From Idiomarina piscisalsi (GTDB lineage: Bacteria; Pseudomonadota; Gammaproteobacteria; Enterobacterales; Alteromonadaceae), in the NCBI RefSeq assembly GCF_002211765.1, contig NZ_CP022133.1, positions 558,001-622,000 on the forward strand: 64,000 bases of DNA, given 5' to 3'. The position numbers and the translations under genes were made by a program. Numbering within the stretch: position 1 is the stretch's first letter; the number at the start of each line of letters is the position of its first letter. This document shows positions 19,300-27,491 of this stretch, one piece after another. The notes beneath the pieces are model-generated. The model saw only the letters and a list, made by a program, of their open reading frames with translations. It did no database searches and was not told the DNA's origin.

Positions 19300-22188
19300 A
19301 TGAGCAGTACTACCCTGACGCAATTAGAACACCACGATGAGTTCATCGGTCGCCACATTGGCCCAAGTGCTGAAGAGCAAAAAGCCATGTTGGCAGAGCT
19401 GGGTGTGGATTCTTTAGAAGCTTTAACCAAAGACACGGTGCCTGGCGCAATATTGCGCGAACCGTTCTTGCAAGTTGGTGAGCCGCAAACGGAACGTGAG
19501 GCGTTAGCTCGTCTGAAAACCATTGCTCAGAAAAACGAAATTTTCACCTCGTACATTGGTATGGGTTATTACGATACGGTCGTACCGAACGTTATTTTAC
19601 GTAACGTGTTGGAAAACCCGGGTTGGTACACCGCGTACACGCCGTATCAACCAGAAATTGCGCAAGGTCGCTTAGAAGCGCTGCTGAACTTCCAGCAAAT
19701 GACCATGGACTTAACCGGCCTGGATTTAGCCAGCGCGTCTTTGCTTGATGAAGCAACAGCAGCAGCGGAAGCCATGGCGATGGCCAAGCGCGTGTCTAAA
19801 AACAAGAAGTCTAACGCCTTCTTTATTGCCGACAATGTTTACCCACAGACCATCGACGTGGTGAAAACCCGAGCCGAGTACTATGGCTTTGACACTATTG
19901 TTGGTCCTGCACGTGAAGCATCCGACCATGATGTATTCGGTGCGTTACTGCAATACCCGGACAAGCAAGGCCAGTTGCACAACATTGAACAGTTAATTGG
20001 TGAGTTGCAGGAGAAAAAGGCCATTGTCGCCGTTGCTTCTGACTTAATGAGCCTGTTAATGCTGAAGTCTCCGGGTGAAATGGGCGCTGATATGGTGTTT
20101 GGTAACGCACAACGCTTTGGTGTACCGATGGGCTACGGTGGTCCTCACGCGGCATTCTTTGCTACTCGTGACAAATTTAAGCGTTCACTGCCTGGCCGTA
20201 TCATTGGTGTTTCTAAAGACTCTCGTGGACGTCCTGCGTTGCGTATGGCCATGCAGACGCGTGAGCAACACATACGCCGCGAAAAAGCCAACTCAAACAT
20301 TTGTACCGCGCAGGTGCTGCTGGCAAACATGGCGTCTTTCTACGCTGTGTATCACGGTCCACAAGGCTTGCGCCGTATTGCTAACCGCATTCACCGTCTG
20401 ACTGACATTGTCGCGTTAGGTATGCAGGACAAAGGCGTGAAGCTGGTGAACAGCCACTGGTTTGACACCTTAACCTTTGAAATGAAAGACAACGCAACCG
20501 ACGTGTTAGCGCGCTCAAAAGCAGCGGGTATTAACCTGCGCGTTGACGGCGAAGGCGTATTTGGCGTTAGCTTAGATGAAGCGAAAACGCGTGACGACGT
20601 TGAAACGCTGTTTAACGTGTTGTTTGGTGAGAATCATGGTCTGGACATTGACGTACTGGACAGCCGTGTTGCGGGCGGAGATGTCGAGTCGATTCCTGCG
20701 GCGTTGGTACGTCAGTCAGACTACTTACAGCACCCGGTATTCAACGAGTATCACTCAGAAACCGAAATGCTGCGTTACATTAAAAAGCTTGAAAACAAAG
20801 ATTTAGCCCTGAATCACTCCATGATTTCATTGGGCTCTTGCACCATGAAACTGAATGCGACTGCTGAAATGATTCCGGTCACCTGGCCTGAGTTTGGTCA
20901 GTTGCATCCGTTCTGCCCGGTAGAACAGGCACAAGGCTACCAGGAGTTGGTCGGCACATTGTCTGAATGGCTATTGGACATTACTGGTTACGACGCCATG
21001 TCGATGCAGCCGAACTCGGGTGCACAAGGCGAATACGCTGGCTTGCTGGCTATTCAGAAGTACCATGAGAGCCGCAATGAAGGGCACCGCAATATCTGCT
21101 TAATTCCAAGCTCTGCGCACGGGACTAACCCAGCTTCTGCGCAAATGATTAACATGAAAGTGGTGGTGGTCGACTGTGACAAACACGGCAACGTGGACAT
21201 GGACGACTTAAAAGCCAAGGCCGAAGAAGCGGGCGATAACCTGTCGTGCATTATGGTGACTTACCCGTCAACGCACGGTGTTTACGAAGAAGGCATTAAA
21301 GACATTTGTGATCTGGTTCACAGCTACGGCGGTCAGGTTTACATGGACGGTGCCAACATGAACGCACAGGTTGGCGTAACCTCACCGGGTTACATTGGCT
21401 CGGACGTATCGCACCTGAACTTGCACAAAACCTTCTGTATTCCACACGGTGGCGGTGGCCCGGGTATGGGGCCTATTGGTGTGAAGCAGCACTTAGCTGA
21501 GTTCCTGCCGAACCACTCGGTGATTAATATCGACGGTCCTAAAGCAGGCAACGGCGCGGTATCTGCTGCGCAGTTTGGTAGTGCCAGCATTCTGACCATT
21601 TCATGGATGTACATTGCCATGATGGGCGGACGCGGCTTACGTGAAGCGTCAGAAACCGCTATTTTGAACGCCAACTATGTTGCTGAGAAGCTGAGTAAGC
21701 ACTTCAAAATTCTGTATCGTGGCCGCAACAACCGTGTCGCGCACGAGTGCATTATCGACTTGCGTCCAATGAAAGACGCCGCCGGTATTGCCGAAATTGA
21801 CGTGGCTAAGCGCCTGCAGGACTACGGTTTCCACTCACCAACCATGAGCTTCCCAGTAGCGGGTACCATTATGGTTGAGCCAACCGAGTCTGAGTCTAAA
21901 GCCGAGCTGGATCGCTTTATTGAAGCGCTGGTGAGCATTAAAGCCGAAGCCGATAAAGTAGCATCTGGCGACTGGCCGAAAGATAACAACCCACTGGTGA
22001 ATGCACCGCATACATTGGCCGACATTACCGACGCCGAATGGGACCGCCCATACGACCGTCAAACAGCAACCTACCCGGTTGAAGCCGTTGGTTACGACAA
22101 GTTCTGGCCAACCGTTAACCGTATTGACGACGTATTTGGTGACCGTAACCTGATGTGCTCATGCCCGAGCATTGAAGAGTATCGGTAA
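19300..22188 (+). CDS. gcvP: Glycine dehydrogenase (decarboxylating), P protein
   Basis: 962 residues, the full-length single-chain GcvP. It decarboxylates glycine with PLP and loads the aminomethyl group on GcvH. The PLP lysine is in [16 protein letters not shown], followed by a glycine-rich segment. The N-terminal half ([31 protein letters not shown]) and C-terminal half form the usual fused pair of PLP folds. It is last in the gcv cluster and followed by a clear terminator. Confidence 0.97.
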   Translation: MSSTTLTQLEHHDEFIGRHIGPSAEEQKAMLAELGVDSLEALTKDTVPGAILREPFLQVGEPQTEREALARLKTIAQKNEIFTSYIGMGYYDTVVPNVILRNVLENPGWYTAYTPYQPEIAQGRLEALLNFQQMTMDLTGLDLASASLLDEATAAAEAMAMAKRVSKNKKSNAFFIADNVYPQTIDVVKTRAEYYGFDTIVGPAREASDHDVFGALLQYPDKQGQLHNIEQLIGELQEKKAIVAVASDLMSLLMLKSPGEMGADMVFGNAQRFGVPMGYGGPHAAFFATRDKFKRSLPGRIIGVSKDSRGRPALRMAMQTREQHIRREKANSNICTAQVLLANMASFYAVYHGPQGLRRIANRIHRLTDIVALGMQDKGVKLVNSHWFDTLTFEMKDNATDVLARSKAAGINLRVDGEGVFGVSLDEAKTRDDVETLFNVLFGENHGLDIDVLDSRVAGGDVESIPAALVRQSDYLQHPVFNEYHSETEMLRYIKKLENKDLALNHSMISLGSCTMKLNATAEMIPVTWPEFGQLHPFCPVEQAQGYQELVGTLSEWLLDITGYDAMSMQPNSGAQGEYAGLLAIQKYHESRNEGHRNICLIPSSAHGTNPASAQMINMKVVVVDCDKHGNVDMDDLKAKAEEAGDNLSCIMVTYPSTHGVYEEGIKDICDLVHSYGGQVYMDGANMNAQVGVTSPGYIGSDVSHLNLHKTFCIPHGGGGPGMGPIGVKQHLAEFLPNHSVINIDGPKAGNGAVSAAQFGSASILTISWMYIAMMGGRGLREASETAILNANYVAEKLSKHFKILYRGRNNRVAHECIIDLRPMKDAAGIAEIDVAKRLQDYGFHSPTMSFPVAGTIMVEPTESESKAELDRFIEALVSIKAEADKVASGDWPKDNNPLVNAPHTLADITDAEWDRPYDRQTATYPVEAVGYDKFWPTVNRIDDVFGDRNLMCSCPSIEEYR

Positions 22189-22202
22189 GCTTTGTGATGT
22201 AG

Positions 22203-22221
22203 CCTGACGTTCCACGTCAGG
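22203..22221 (+). repeat. Inverted repeat just after gcvP
   Basis: CCTGACGT and ACGTCAGG form a perfect 8-bp stem around TCC. It lies 30 bp before the main terminator and has no T-run. It may protect the gcvP mRNA 3' end or be a protein site. Confidence 0.4.
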
Positions 22222-22248
22222 TGGGATGTCTCACCGAGGTGAATATGG

Positions 22249-22272
22249 AGCCCGCTTTTTAGCGGGCTTTTT
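22249..22272 (+). terminator. Rho-independent terminator of the gcv cluster
   Basis: AGCCCGCT and AGCGGGCT pair around a short T loop and are followed by a T-run. It ends the conserved gcv block, and the accessory segment begins just after it. Confidence 0.88.
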
Positions 22273-22322
22273 ACTCTTTTTAAAGGCCATACTTAAGTCT
22301 CAGTACTAACTGGAGATTAATC

Positions 22323-22934
22323 ATGGCAGTTCAACAAGCATATCCGTGGAATAAAAATCGAATTATAGGACAGAAAAAGCCACTCCAGATATCCCATATC
22401 TGGGGCATTCGCATACGCCTTGAACTTGAAGGGAAAGCAAGAGATTTGGCTCTTTTCAATCTAGGGTTAGATAGCAAGCTTAGGGGTTGTGATTTAGTAA
22501 AACTGAAAGTATCGGATGTTTCGTGTGGCCGTTCGCTGCTTACCAGGACTCATGTTGTGCAGCAGAAGACAGGTTGTCCAGTACAGTTCGAGATAACTCA
22601 AGGAACTAGAGATTCGCTATCCGCTTGGATCAGGCAAGCGAATCTATCAGAATCAGATTATTTATTTAGATCGAGAGTTACTGATGCAGAACATATCTCG
22701 ACCCGCCAGTACAACCGGATATTTCATGGCTGGATCGAGAAACTAGGATTGGACAGTTCGCTGTACAGCACTCATTCAATGCGAAGGACCAAGCCATATC
22801 TTATCTATAAGAAAACTAAGAACCTCAGAGTTATCCAACTTTTATTAGGCCACAAAAAGTTGGAAAGCACTGTACGCTACCTCGGAATTGAAGTGGATGA
22901 CGCGCTTGATATTTCTGAGTCAATTGAGGTCTAA
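22323..22934 (+). CDS. Solo tyrosine recombinase (integrase catalytic domain)
   Basis: 203 residues, only the catalytic half of a phage-type integrase. The expected residues can be placed: Arg in SKLRGCDLVKLK, Lys in VVQQKTGCP, HSMRRTK (H-x-x-R), the His of LLGHKKLEST and the nucleophile Tyr in TVRYLGIE. There is no N-terminal core-binding domain. The family is common as a stand-alone gene in proteobacteria and need not be linked to a prophage. CTGGAG lies before the ATG. No phage genes, excisionase or obvious direct-repeat attachment site were seen. It sits at the junction between the gcv block and the accessory segment. Confidence 0.88.
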   Translation: MAVQQAYPWNKNRIIGQKKPLQISHIWGIRIRLELEGKARDLALFNLGLDSKLRGCDLVKLKVSDVSCGRSLLTRTHVVQQKTGCPVQFEITQGTRDSLSAWIRQANLSESDYLFRSRVTDAEHISTRQYNRIFHGWIEKLGLDSSLYSTHSMRRTKPYLIYKKTKNLRVIQLLLGHKKLESTVRYLGIEVDDALDISESIEV

Positions 22935-22942
22935 CTGTTAGT

Positions 22943-22960
22943 GGGCTGCTACGGCAGCCC
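22943..22960. repeat. GC-rich hairpin after the recombinase gene
   Basis: GGGCTGC and GCAGCCC form a perfect 7-bp stem with a TACG loop, just after the recombinase stop. An outer pair CTGTT / AACAG extends the symmetry imperfectly. There is no T-run. It could be a terminator remnant or a recombination-related structure. Confidence 0.4.
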
Positions 22961-23011
22961 TGTGCCAACAGCGGACGTTGAATTTATTCGTGGCATAGGA
23001 GAACTCATCAA

Positions 23012-23377
23012 TTATTCATGTGTTTTTTGCTCAACTATGATTGCTGTTATTTGAGTATTTCCAATATTTGAGACTTGATGCTGCCACGGCTCGTGCCACA
23101 TAACATGACCATCGGGTACTGTTAACTTCATTTCGCCCGTGCTCGTTGTGATCTTAAGCTCGCCTCCTTTCTCAAAATATACTGTTTCGGCGCGATGAAA
23201 GTGCCATTCATCACTCTCTCCAGCATCTAGATCCATTTTTAGGACGAGCACGCTGTCATTATCCAACAGCACCGAATATTGCTCAGGGGAAGCGATATGA
23301 GCCGGTAGTCCATCGTTTGCCGAAGCAGGGTACGACATTAAACTGACTAAACTTATTACAGCTATTATGAGTTTCAT
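23012..23377 (-). CDS. Exported cupin-domain protein
   Basis: 121 residues with a signal peptide (MKLIIAVISLVSLM, cleavage near PASA) and a small cupin barrel. EWHFHRAETVYFEKGGELKI matches the first cupin motif with its metal-binding His residues; the second motif region holds HVMWHEPWQHQV. Small single-domain cupins bind a metal and often act on or sense small molecules; the substrate is unknown. It directly abuts the peroxiredoxin gene (stop TAA then ATG), so it is third in an mdaB-peroxiredoxin-cupin operon. Confidence 0.75.
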   Translation of the reverse strand: MKLIIAVISLVSLMSYPASANDGLPAHIASPEQYSVLLDNDSVLVLKMDLDAGESDEWHFHRAETVYFEKGGELKITTSTGEMKLTVPDGHVMWHEPWQHQVSNIGNTQITAIIVEQKTHE

Positions 23378-23926
23378 TTATTCAGCCTCGTTGTGCATAC
23401 CGCGAATGGGGTAGCTATTACTTGGATCTTTTATCCAGGCGAGCCCCTTAACTAACGTGGCTAATTCCGGCCGAACAAATGGATTATTAGATATATCGAC
23501 AACCTGTACTTGGTTATCGCCATTTATTACAAAAAGTGCTGGCTCCGAAAATGCATGATCGGTCTCTTCGGGTGAGCGTGGGTCGGAGATATAAGTCCCC
23601 AACGCCTTCATTTGTTCAATTGAAAGCCCGTAAGCGACAGGAAAATTAATATCTAAACTCTCCATGTGCATCTCAAGTTGAGCTTTGCTGTCTCCCGATA
23701 CGGCAATTACGTCGACGCCGATGTCATTTAGCTTGTCAATAAAGCATGGAAGTTCGTTGAGGTACTTGGTGCACATTGGACAGTGCTCTCCCCGATAGAC
23801 AACAACAAGCCGCCAGTCATATTCCGCGGCAGGTTTACCAATATCAACAGTATCTCCACTCAATGTTGCTAGCTTGAGTGATGGAAACGCAGCGCCGGGA
23901 TGAATTTTTTGAGTGTAAAAGGACAT
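23378..23926 (-). CDS. Peroxiredoxin-like AhpC/TSA family protein
   Basis: 182 residues with a thioredoxin fold of the AhpC/TSA type. The active-site region is YRGEHCPMCTKYL, a CxxC pair where classical peroxiredoxins have a single peroxidatic Cys, as in the PRX-like group. PGAAFPSLKL and FPVAYGLS are family landmarks. It probably reduces peroxides or acts as a thiol reductant in the cytoplasm. It lies between mdaB and the cupin gene and is presumably controlled by the adjacent HxlR regulator. Confidence 0.85.
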   Translation of the reverse strand: MSFYTQKIHPGAAFPSLKLATLSGDTVDIGKPAAEYDWRLVVVYRGEHCPMCTKYLNELPCFIDKLNDIGVDVIAVSGDSKAQLEMHMESLDINFPVAYGLSIEQMKALGTYISDPRSPEETDHAFSEPALFVINGDNQVQVVDISNNPFVRPELATLVKGLAWIKDPSNSYPIRGMHNEAE

Positions 23927-23938
23927 GCTAAAATCTCC

Positions 23939-24520
23939 TTAAAAGTTTTTATCTAGGTGTTCTTCGAAACGTTTAAAGTACTTTTCTGGTTCTGCATTCT
24001 TCATCACGTCATACGCCATAAATGTTGGCATGGGCGTCATGTCAAAAAACTTAAAATTCATATGCATCGGAAACATCAAATCATCTACGCCTTTTCCCTC
24101 AAAAAATTCCGTAGGGTCATTGAAACTCTCAGCTGGCGCATTTGCTGTTAAAGATAGCATGTACTTGGTTCCTGTAAGCGTGCCTCCTCGACCATAATTC
24201 TTCTTTGGAGCGTCCTCGCTCCGACCATCACCATTACACATAGCGCCACCCATGCCGGCGGTATACACATCGTCCATATATTTTTTAAACGACCATGGTA
24301 CACCCATCCAGTTAACAGGCGACTGCAGCAAAACGAAATCTGCCCAGTTATGGTTCTCTAACGCCTCGTCAACGTCATATCCCTCTGATGGTTTGACTGT
24401 TTTTACCGTGTAGCCTTTAGCTTTAAGGTGTTTTTCCGCGATGCTGATCAGCGCTTGATTAAAGTTTCCTTCAGCAAACGGATAGTATTGATGTGCGTTA
24501 ATAATTAAAACATTGCCCAT
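23939..24520 (-). CDS. mdaB: NADPH:quinone reductase MdaB-like flavoprotein
   Basis: 193 residues, the same length as E. coli MdaB, with a flavodoxin-like fold. NVLIINAHQYYPFAEGNFN is the FMN/FAD-binding start; LLQSPVNWMGVPWSFKKYMDDVYTAG is the conserved flavin/quinone segment. It performs two-electron reduction of quinones, avoiding semiquinone radicals. AGGAGC precedes the ATG. It is first in an operon with a peroxiredoxin-like and a cupin gene and divergent from an HxlR regulator. Confidence 0.88.
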   Translation of the reverse strand: MGNVLIINAHQYYPFAEGNFNQALISIAEKHLKAKGYTVKTVKPSEGYDVDEALENHNWADFVLLQSPVNWMGVPWSFKKYMDDVYTAGMGGAMCNGDGRSEDAPKKNYGRGGTLTGTKYMLSLTANAPAESFNDPTEFFEGKGVDDLMFPMHMNFKFFDMTPMPTFMAYDVMKNAEPEKYFKRFEEHLDKNF

Positions 24521-24594
24521 GAGTTGCTCCTAAAAGCACTGTTAAGTTGTAAATGATTTTGAATATAATATTGTCTAGAAAACTAAAATCAACT

Positions 24595-24602
24595 AGTATA
24601 CT
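24595..24602. promoter_or_regulatory. Short palindrome in the mdaB-hxlR intergenic region
   Basis: AGTATACT is an 8-bp perfect palindrome inside an AT-rich region (context CTAGTATACTTTTAG) between the divergent mdaB and hxlR genes. It is a candidate half of an HxlR operator. The match is to no fixed consensus. Confidence 0.3.
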
Positions 24603-24636
24603 TTTAGTAACCTACCTTAAGGAGGCCGTACAACGA

Positions 24637-24999
24637 ATGGAAAGCTCAGTACAAACAGACAGTAAAGGCAAAAAAACCGTGATAAAGCCTTGTTTAGAAC
24701 CTTGTGCTATCGAGAAAGGCATGCGGTTAATTGGTGGTAAGTGGACTGGCTCTATTCTTTACCATTTAAAAGACGAGCCTGTTAGGTTTAATGATCTTGC
24801 CAGGATGCTGGGAGGCGCGAGCAAAAAGATGATTGACCAACGACTAAAAGAGCTTGAGGGAAAAGGCATGGTGATCCGTACTGTCCTAAATGAACGCCCA
24901 ATAGCTGTTACATATCAGCTAACCGAGTTTGGAGCCAGCGCACTGAGTATTCTTGAGCAGGTTAGACTTTGGTCTGAGTCAAATAAGTTAGAAGCTTAG
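24637..24999 (+). CDS. HxlR-family transcriptional regulator
   Basis: 120 residues with the HxlR winged helix: IEKGMRLIGGKWTGSILYHLKDEPVRFNDL, then KKMIDQRLKELEGKGMV and the beta wing. Two Cys lie just before it (KPCLEPCAIEKG); an N-terminal Cys in this family senses quinones, aldehydes or thiol stress (YodB, HypR, QorR types). The ATG at 24637 follows AAGGAGG; longer in-frame starts from 24553 add no family residues. It is transcribed away from mdaB and probably represses the mdaB operon and itself. Confidence 0.87.
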   Translation: MESSVQTDSKGKKTVIKPCLEPCAIEKGMRLIGGKWTGSILYHLKDEPVRFNDLARMLGGASKKMIDQRLKELEGKGMVIRTVLNERPIAVTYQLTEFGASALSILEQVRLWSESNKLEA

Positions 25000-25088
25000 A
25001 TCTGAGATAAACAGCTTATTGACTAGTCCGCAATTCGCTCTTAGCGGACCGACGGTTTCTAGCTCAATAGGTACCTAAAACGCTGAGT

Positions 25089-25991
25089 TTAAATGCGCTT
25101 ACTAACCAATGCATAAGAGCTATCCGACGCTCGTACATCATAAATTGGAATACTGTCTATAAAAGACTCTATAAGTGTAGTTCTTACTTTTTCCTCACAT
25201 CTTGGGCCTAGAGAAATTGCTTTAAGGCTCAGTGTGTCAAAAGGCAAAAGCTTATTTGAAGCTCCTTCTATAGAAATTCTGAACTCGTTTTCCATTCTCC
25301 AAGCTTCAGATTTTGTGAATAAATACGGCTTGAATATTTTTTGTAGCATTATTCTTTCACGTTCTTTCTCACTGCTCGATTTCGATAAAGCCAAGAAGAA
25401 ACGCCAAACATCAATTTTAGGTCGTGTTTTTTGGTAGGAAATTGATCGGCTGACACGGGCAAGTTCTTTTCGGCTAGACTCCAGGTTTGAAGTGTCGATA
25501 CTCTCGATTAAAGCATTTTTATCGAACTCTAACCTTACGCCCGACGCTTTATTCGTATACAAGCTCCACATCAGCTTTTCATGGGCTAAACCTTCAGAAG
25601 AGCCATTTGGCTGAACGAAACAGCATACTCCGCTGGATTCCATATTCTGCCGCATTAAATCGAAGTATAATGTTTTTAGCTGTTCTCTATGAACCTGAGC
25701 ATACTTTTCAATACCCATTTTAGAGATTCGTTTTAGCAATTCTCGTTCTGCTTCTGCTGGAGTTATGCCATAGGATAGGCTTAACATGCCTCGAACAACA
25801 CCTATTAGTTGGTTTGTCCGTGCTTTATCAAGACCTCTCCCATCCAAGACTGGGGAAACTTCAAAGGGATCATTAAGCTGGTTGGGGGCTTTAAAAAACA
25901 ATAACCCATTAATGAGGTCTTGAGCGAACTGATAATCTGGCTCATCGCCATTATATTGCACTAAGTCTAAAAACCTAACTATTCTCTCCAC
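25089..25991 (-). CDS. DUF2971-domain protein
   Basis: 300 residues. DUF2971 landmarks are present in order: an early LLFFKAPNQLNDPFE, then GVCCFV, HEKLMWSLYTNKASGVRLEFD (the usual MWxxYa...GvxieF motif), ISYQKTRP, and WRMENEFRI near the C-terminus, followed by LKAISLGPRC. The function of this family is not established; members are frequent in accessory and phage-defence-rich regions. It stands alone, flanked by HxlR and the siderophore receptor unit, and its composition looks more AT-rich than the core genes. ATG at 25991 is preceded by GTGGAGAG-like sequence context that is weak. Confidence 0.78.
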   Translation of the reverse strand: MERIVRFLDLVQYNGDEPDYQFAQDLINGLLFFKAPNQLNDPFEVSPVLDGRGLDKARTNQLIGVVRGMLSLSYGITPAEAERELLKRISKMGIEKYAQVHREQLKTLYFDLMRQNMESSGVCCFVQPNGSSEGLAHEKLMWSLYTNKASGVRLEFDKNALIESIDTSNLESSRKELARVSRSISYQKTRPKIDVWRFFLALSKSSSEKERERIMLQKIFKPYLFTKSEAWRMENEFRISIEGASNKLLPFDTLSLKAISLGPRCEEKVRTTLIESFIDSIPIYDVRASDSSYALVSKRI

Positions 25992-26177
25992 TGTCTTTTA
26001 TTTCCTTATATGAGAGCGCATCTCTTTAATCAGTATAGGTAAATGTATTGGCAGGTTAAACTTCCGTAGTAATAGGGTAGACCACAGGATGCTTTGAGCG
26101 AGGAGCAGACATTGAAGTTTTTACTATTCCTGAAAATCCTCTTAAGAGCTAATACCAAGTAGATGTTGAAGTACTAT

Positions 26178-26207
26178 AAAAAAGCCCCAACACATAATTG
26201 CTGGGGC
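26178..26207 (-). terminator. Rho-independent terminator of the siderophore receptor unit
   Basis: Read on the minus strand, GCCCCA and TGGGGC pair around a 12-base loop and are followed by TTTTTT. It lies 34 bp after the PepSY gene stop. Confidence 0.85.
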
Positions 26208-26240
26208 AACATACCGTTCCAGGGAGCGGAAAGGTAAAAC

Positions 26241-27479
26241 TTAACGCTGTTGTTCTTGTTTTAAATCGCCGAGACGAGGCGACAGCGAGGTTGATGTATT
26301 TCCATATTCATCAAAAACCATAGTTGTGTAGATAAGAGCGGCGATGCTAAGAGCAATCGAGAAACTCCCTGTAATACCCAGCCACTTAGCAGTATTTGGG
26401 TCTCTCTTCTGTGTTCTTAGGTAATGCATTCGCATCCCACCAAGCACCAGTCCGGTCAACATTAATCCAAATACCGCGTAAATTATCTTGACGGTTAGAC
26501 CTGATACGTTACCACTGGCGAAGTTACCAAAATGCAGAGGATCGGCCGTGTCTGCAATTCGGGCAATCACATCCAGGTCGCTGGCGTACTGAGTGCTAAC
26601 GACTTCAGCAGTTATAGGATCTAGGTACACCCGATTTGCACGGTCGCGGACTAGAACAGAGTCATTCTGCCCCACAAATGACATAACTTGGTTGTGCCGA
26701 TGAGGGTAGTAAAAACCGGTAATGTCCATGTCAGGACGAGCAGATTGAGCAGCTTTTACGAGCTCTGTTAACGAACGTGCTGACCGTTCTTTCTCTGTTT
26801 GAGTATGGCTAATTTGGGGGGCAGAGGGGTAGTGCGCGACATTGGTATCGAACATAACTTGCTCAGCCAAATACCAAAGGCCAGTCACTGCCATTACCGC
26901 TATTAACCACCACGCCCATAGTCCCATCCATTTGTGCCACGATGACCAGTCAGTTCGTTTCTTCCAGGTGAGTTGACCCGGATTCGTTAAAAAGCCCCGC
27001 CACCATTTTCGATAGACATAAAAACTCGACACGAGGGAGATAAGCAGAAGGATACTGGTTAGGGTCACAATGTACTTGCCAACACCACCGATGGATAAGT
27101 ACATATGAATATCGCGTAAATAGCGCGATAATTGCCCCCAGCCGCCTTCACCTAGGAGCGTGCCGGACCCAGGATCGAAGAAAACAAACTGAAAGCCGTC
27201 AGGGGTCATCAACCTCACTTCACCGGCAAGATAGGGTTGTTGGTGTACATTACCACCGAGAATGTGACTCTCTGGATAGGCAACAGCCAGATTGGACTCG
27301 AGCTCAGACCACGCTACGGGTCCTTCCCGAATTTCAAGTGCCCGGTACTTATCGTCACTCAAATATTGGATTTCGTAGCTGAGCGTCGCTAGCACGCCTG
27401 TAAAACAGACCAAAAATAATAGGCCGGCAAAGGCAAAGCCGGCCCATGAATGGAGTGTAAACCATTGACGATTAGTCAT
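26241..27479 (-). CDS. PepSY-associated TM protein, putative ferrisiderophore reductase
   Basis: 412 residues with four strongly hydrophobic segments: one near residues 10-32 (HSWAGFAFAGLLFLVCFTGVL), one near 140, one near 190 (WAWWLIAVMAVTGLW) and two close to the C-terminus. PepSY-type periplasmic regions lie between. This family (PepSY_TM) is commonly encoded with TonB siderophore receptors and is thought to reduce or release iron at the inner membrane. It starts 12 bp after the receptor gene, so they form one operon. Confidence 0.85.
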   Translation of the reverse strand: MTNRQWFTLHSWAGFAFAGLLFLVCFTGVLATLSYEIQYLSDDKYRALEIREGPVAWSELESNLAVAYPESHILGGNVHQQPYLAGEVRLMTPDGFQFVFFDPGSGTLLGEGGWGQLSRYLRDIHMYLSIGGVGKYIVTLTSILLLISLVSSFYVYRKWWRGFLTNPGQLTWKKRTDWSSWHKWMGLWAWWLIAVMAVTGLWYLAEQVMFDTNVAHYPSAPQISHTQTEKERSARSLTELVKAAQSARPDMDITGFYYPHRHNQVMSFVGQNDSVLVRDRANRVYLDPITAEVVSTQYASDLDVIARIADTADPLHFGNFASGNVSGLTVKIIYAVFGLMLTGLVLGGMRMHYLRTQKRDPNTAKWLGITGSFSIALSIAALIYTTMVFDEYGNTSTSLSPRLGDLKQEQQR

Positions 27480-27491
27480 GTTTTTACTCGA

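Noticed and set aside
22203..22272. Short repeat array or CRISPR after gcvP
   Set aside because: The two hairpins are different sequences with no regular repeat-spacer pattern; one is a plain terminator.
22931..22990. Integron attC site after the recombinase gene
   Set aside because: CTAACTGTTAG and CCAACAG...GACGTTG look like attC core pieces, but the spacing and paired arms do not fit, there is no integron integrase, and no cassette array follows. A simple hairpin explains the symmetry.
22273..26000. Prophage
   Set aside because: The solo recombinase is not accompanied by phage structural, replication or lysis genes, and no attachment repeats were seen.
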